NCBI GenBank assembly: GCA_014523665.1
Contig: JAATVR010000703.1
Coordinates: 1 to 6,281, forward strand
Direction: 5' to 3'
DNA: 6,281 nucleotides
DNA from: Nitrososphaerales archaeon TH526
GTDB taxonomy: Archaea; Thermoproteota; Nitrososphaeria; Nitrososphaerales; Nitrososphaeraceae
Each line of letters starts with the position of its first letter. Within the stretch, counting starts at the first letter, position 1. This document shows positions 5,208 through 6,281 of this stretch, in pieces. A program made the position numbers and the translations under genes. The notes under the pieces were generated by a model that worked only from the letters and a program-made list of their open reading frames with translations, did no database searches and was not told the origin of the DNA.

Positions 5208-5819
5208 TCAAAAAAACCCAGTCACCTGCGGCAATCCCTGAAACATTTTGGGCGGATATACCGAGAATGTTGTCTTCGGTATATCGATTCCGAATAGATT
5301 TGATTGCACTTTGGCATCTGTAATGTCGTATGCAAATGTGTTCAGCTCACTTCCGTCAATAGTTACTTCTGCATTTACATCGCTTGTTTGTAGAGATGCA
5401 CACGTTCTTAGCTGGTCTTCTGTTCTATTTACCGAGAGAGTATTATAGCAATAGGAAGTTATTGCAGGAAAGAATATTGATACGTCCGATGGAAGTGTAC
5501 AATTCCTAGAAGCAGTTTCGTTCAATGAACCTGCCAAGAAGAAAACAGGATACTTGTAATGCATTCCTTTCTGACAGTCTTTTCCATCCATATCGAGGGC
5601 AGGGTTGGAATCTGTAGGTGTGCTAACGAGCCAGTTCCACCATGATTCTGTCCACTTGTAATAAGGAATACCAAATGGCTCAGAGTCAACTAAGTAGATG
5701 TATGACTCAGACTCATCATCCTGTCCAAGAACATTACCTGAGGCAAAATTTGAAATAAAAAGCGGCGCGATGATAAACATCATAACAGTGATGTTTACTG
5801 GTCTCATGGAAGGGATCAT
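5208..5819 (-). CDS. Secreted Trp/Cys-rich protein, uncharacterised family, C-terminus frameshifted
   Basis: The ATG at 5819 gives 203 aa; a second ATG at 5807 is also possible, and a TTG at 5837 is unlikely because it would lie upstream of the predicted transcription start. The protein begins with a signal-like stretch (MRPVNITVMMFIIAPLFIS, then NFASG), so it is probably exported. The mature part has YYKWTESWWNWLVSTP followed by a conserved DxxGKDCQKG segment, then VFFLAGS, RNCTLPSDVSIFFPA and several lone cysteines (four in all) able to form disulfides outside the cell. This pattern (WWxWL, NP..D..G..C, FLAG, R.C..P....FFP) matches a widespread family of unknown function that I recall from bacteria and archaea. 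The frame closes early at a T7 run and the rest of the domain lies in the -1 frame. It converges on the kinase operon with a 46-base gap if the extension is counted. Confidence 0.75.
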   Translation of the reverse strand: MIPSMRPVNITVMMFIIAPLFISNFASGNVLGQDDESESYIYLVDSEPFGIPYYKWTESWWNWLVSTPTDSNPALDMDGKDCQKGMHYKYPVFFLAGSLNETASRNCTLPSDVSIFFPAITSYCYNTLSVNRTEDQLRTCASLQTSDVNAEVTIDGSELNTFAYDITDAKVQSNLFGIDIPKTTFSVYPPKMFQGLPQVTGFF

Positions 5820-5848
5820 TTCTAATCTGTATTTCAAAAGATAATATG

Positions 5849-5859
5849 AATAATTTAAA
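5849..5859 (-). promoter_or_regulatory. TATA-like box of the secreted-protein gene
   Basis: The - strand reads TTTAAATTAT, centred about 35 bases before the ATG at 5819. It predicts a start near 5829 and a leader of about 10 bases, and it places the TTG at 5837 upstream of the transcript. A tandem repeat abuts it just upstream. Confidence 0.5.
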
Positions 5860-5862
5860 CTA

Positions 5863-5880
5863 GATCTATATGATCTATAT
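5863..5880 (-). repeat. Tandem 9-base repeat ATATAGATC x2, possible operator
   Basis: On the - strand, two perfect head-to-tail copies of ATATAGATC lie just upstream of the TATA-like box of the secreted-protein gene. A third copy is at 6029-6037 on the same strand. The motif differs in only the last base from the tandem pair upstream of the kinase operon. Confidence 0.4.
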
Positions 5881-6125
5881 TAAAAAAACAAGACACTTCA
5901 ACGCTTTCCCCCTATGGACCTTGGCTTTGCCTAATAATCATCAAGGATCCGTGGCCCCCCAGCTCGGTGATGATCCACAACCGTCAACCATTCAATATTC
6001 TCCAAGAAAGTTTGTCTAAAACCACATAGATCTATATTCAACTATTGTATTAATTGATTTCATTTACACCAAGTTTTATTCTAGCTGAGAGTATTACATT
6101 TGATATACTCAACTAAAATAAACAA
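5881..6125. other. Divergent intergenic region
   Basis: Between the secreted-protein gene and the 42-aa gene I find no coding frame longer than about 20 codons. It contains a C-rich patch around 5954-5960 flanked by a weak 7-bp inverted repeat (ATCATCA/TGATGAT, 5937-5943 and 5968-5974), a single ATATAGATC copy (6029-6037, - strand), and a 6-bp inverted repeat GAGTAT/ATACTC (6089-6094 and 6105-6110) around a possible TATA element for the small gene. Confidence 0.4.
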
Positions 6126-6130
6126 GAGGT
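6126..6130 (+). promoter_or_regulatory. Shine-Dalgarno site of the 42-aa gene
   Basis: GAGGT lies 9 bases before the ATG at 6140 and matches the archaeal anti-Shine-Dalgarno. It implies a leadered transcript, unlike most first genes in this window, and supports the small frame as a real gene. Confidence 0.55.
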
Positions 6131-6139
6131 CAAATTCCC

Positions 6140-6268
6140 ATGCATGAATACATCAGAGAAACTTCATCCTGGAAATACGACATTTGCAGATGTTGTGATT
6201 ACAGGACTTCCTTTACATGTGTTAGGTGTAAATACTGCTGGAGCTGTCATTGGAAAAAAAAGGCTTAG
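6140..6268 (+). CDS. Tiny Cys-rich protein with three CxxC pairs, 42 aa
   Basis: The frame from ATG 6140 to TAG 6266-6268 encodes 42 residues. Three CxxC pairs are visible: C16-x2-C19 (CRCC), C27-x2-C30 (CVRC) and C33-x2-C36 followed by H37 (CWSCH), in a basic, aromatic-rich context ending in WKKKA. This would suit one or two zinc sites, as in small archaeal zinc-finger proteins that bind nucleic acid or other proteins. The cysteine spacing would be unlikely in random DNA, and a well-placed Shine-Dalgarno precedes it. The N-terminal 14 residues lack features. It is divergent from the secreted-protein gene. Function is not recognised; zinc binding is inferred. Confidence 0.65.
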   Translation: MHEYIRETSSWKYDICRCCDYRTSFTCVRCKYCWSCHWKKKA

Positions 6269-6281
6269 AAAGGAATGAACT

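Noticed and set aside
5248..5448. 66-codon + strand frame
   Set aside because: Antisense to the secreted-protein gene; no supporting signals.
5820..5837. TTG start for the secreted protein, adding six residues
   Set aside because: The TATA-like box at 5849-5859 would place the transcript start downstream of this TTG, and ATG 5819 or 5807 gives a normal signal peptide.
1..6281. Insertion sequence or CRISPR array
   Set aside because: No transposase-like protein, no long terminal inverted repeats, and no regularly spaced repeats were seen.

Overview
The window looks like archaeal DNA of low GC content, most likely from an ammonia-oxidising thaumarchaeon of the Nitrososphaera/Nitrosocosmicus type. 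This rests on pattern recognition, not a search. The clues are TATA-like boxes about 20-30 bases before start codons (leaderless or near-leaderless transcripts), a Shine-Dalgarno site only inside the operon and before one small gene, T-tract terminators, several tiny Cys-rich proteins, and two-component proteins of thaumarchaeal style.

Left part (1-1207): the C-terminal part of a sensor histidine kinase runs off the left edge on the + strand and converges on a single-domain response regulator on the - strand. Both belong to phosphorelay signalling, but their convergent arrangement means they are not one operon. From 1208 to 3447 the DNA is gene-poor. It holds two small - strand genes for CxxC proteins (55 aa at 1439-1606, 77 aa at 2164-2397), each with a TATA-like box and a T-rich tract behind it. 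It also holds a strong hairpin (1990-2027), a cluster of CCTAC/GTAGG repeats, and a decayed + strand gene (from 2678) broken by several frameshifts.

Centre (3448-5051): a two-gene operon encodes paralogous P-loop kinases of the thymidylate-kinase-like fold. The first has an intact Walker A motif. The second starts inside the stop of the first (ATGA overlap, with its own Shine-Dalgarno) and has arginine in place of the Walker A lysine. Both lack the usual dTMP-kinase substrate motifs, so an ordinary dTMP kinase role is doubtful. A catalytic subunit working with a regulatory or altered partner is the more interesting reading. This pair is the best candidate for an undescribed system here.

Right part (5098-6281): a secreted protein of a widespread uncharacterised Trp-rich family lies on the - strand, convergent with the kinase operon. 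Its frame closes at a run of seven T, but the -1 frame directly beyond encodes a plausible family C-terminus of 37 residues. It is therefore frameshifted, slippage-decoded, or carries a sequencing error. A divergent 42-aa protein with three CxxC pairs closes the window. Tandem 9-base repeats of ATATAGATA/C occur upstream of both the kinase operon and the secreted-protein gene and may be a shared regulatory site. I see no rRNA, tRNA, CRISPR array or insertion sequence.
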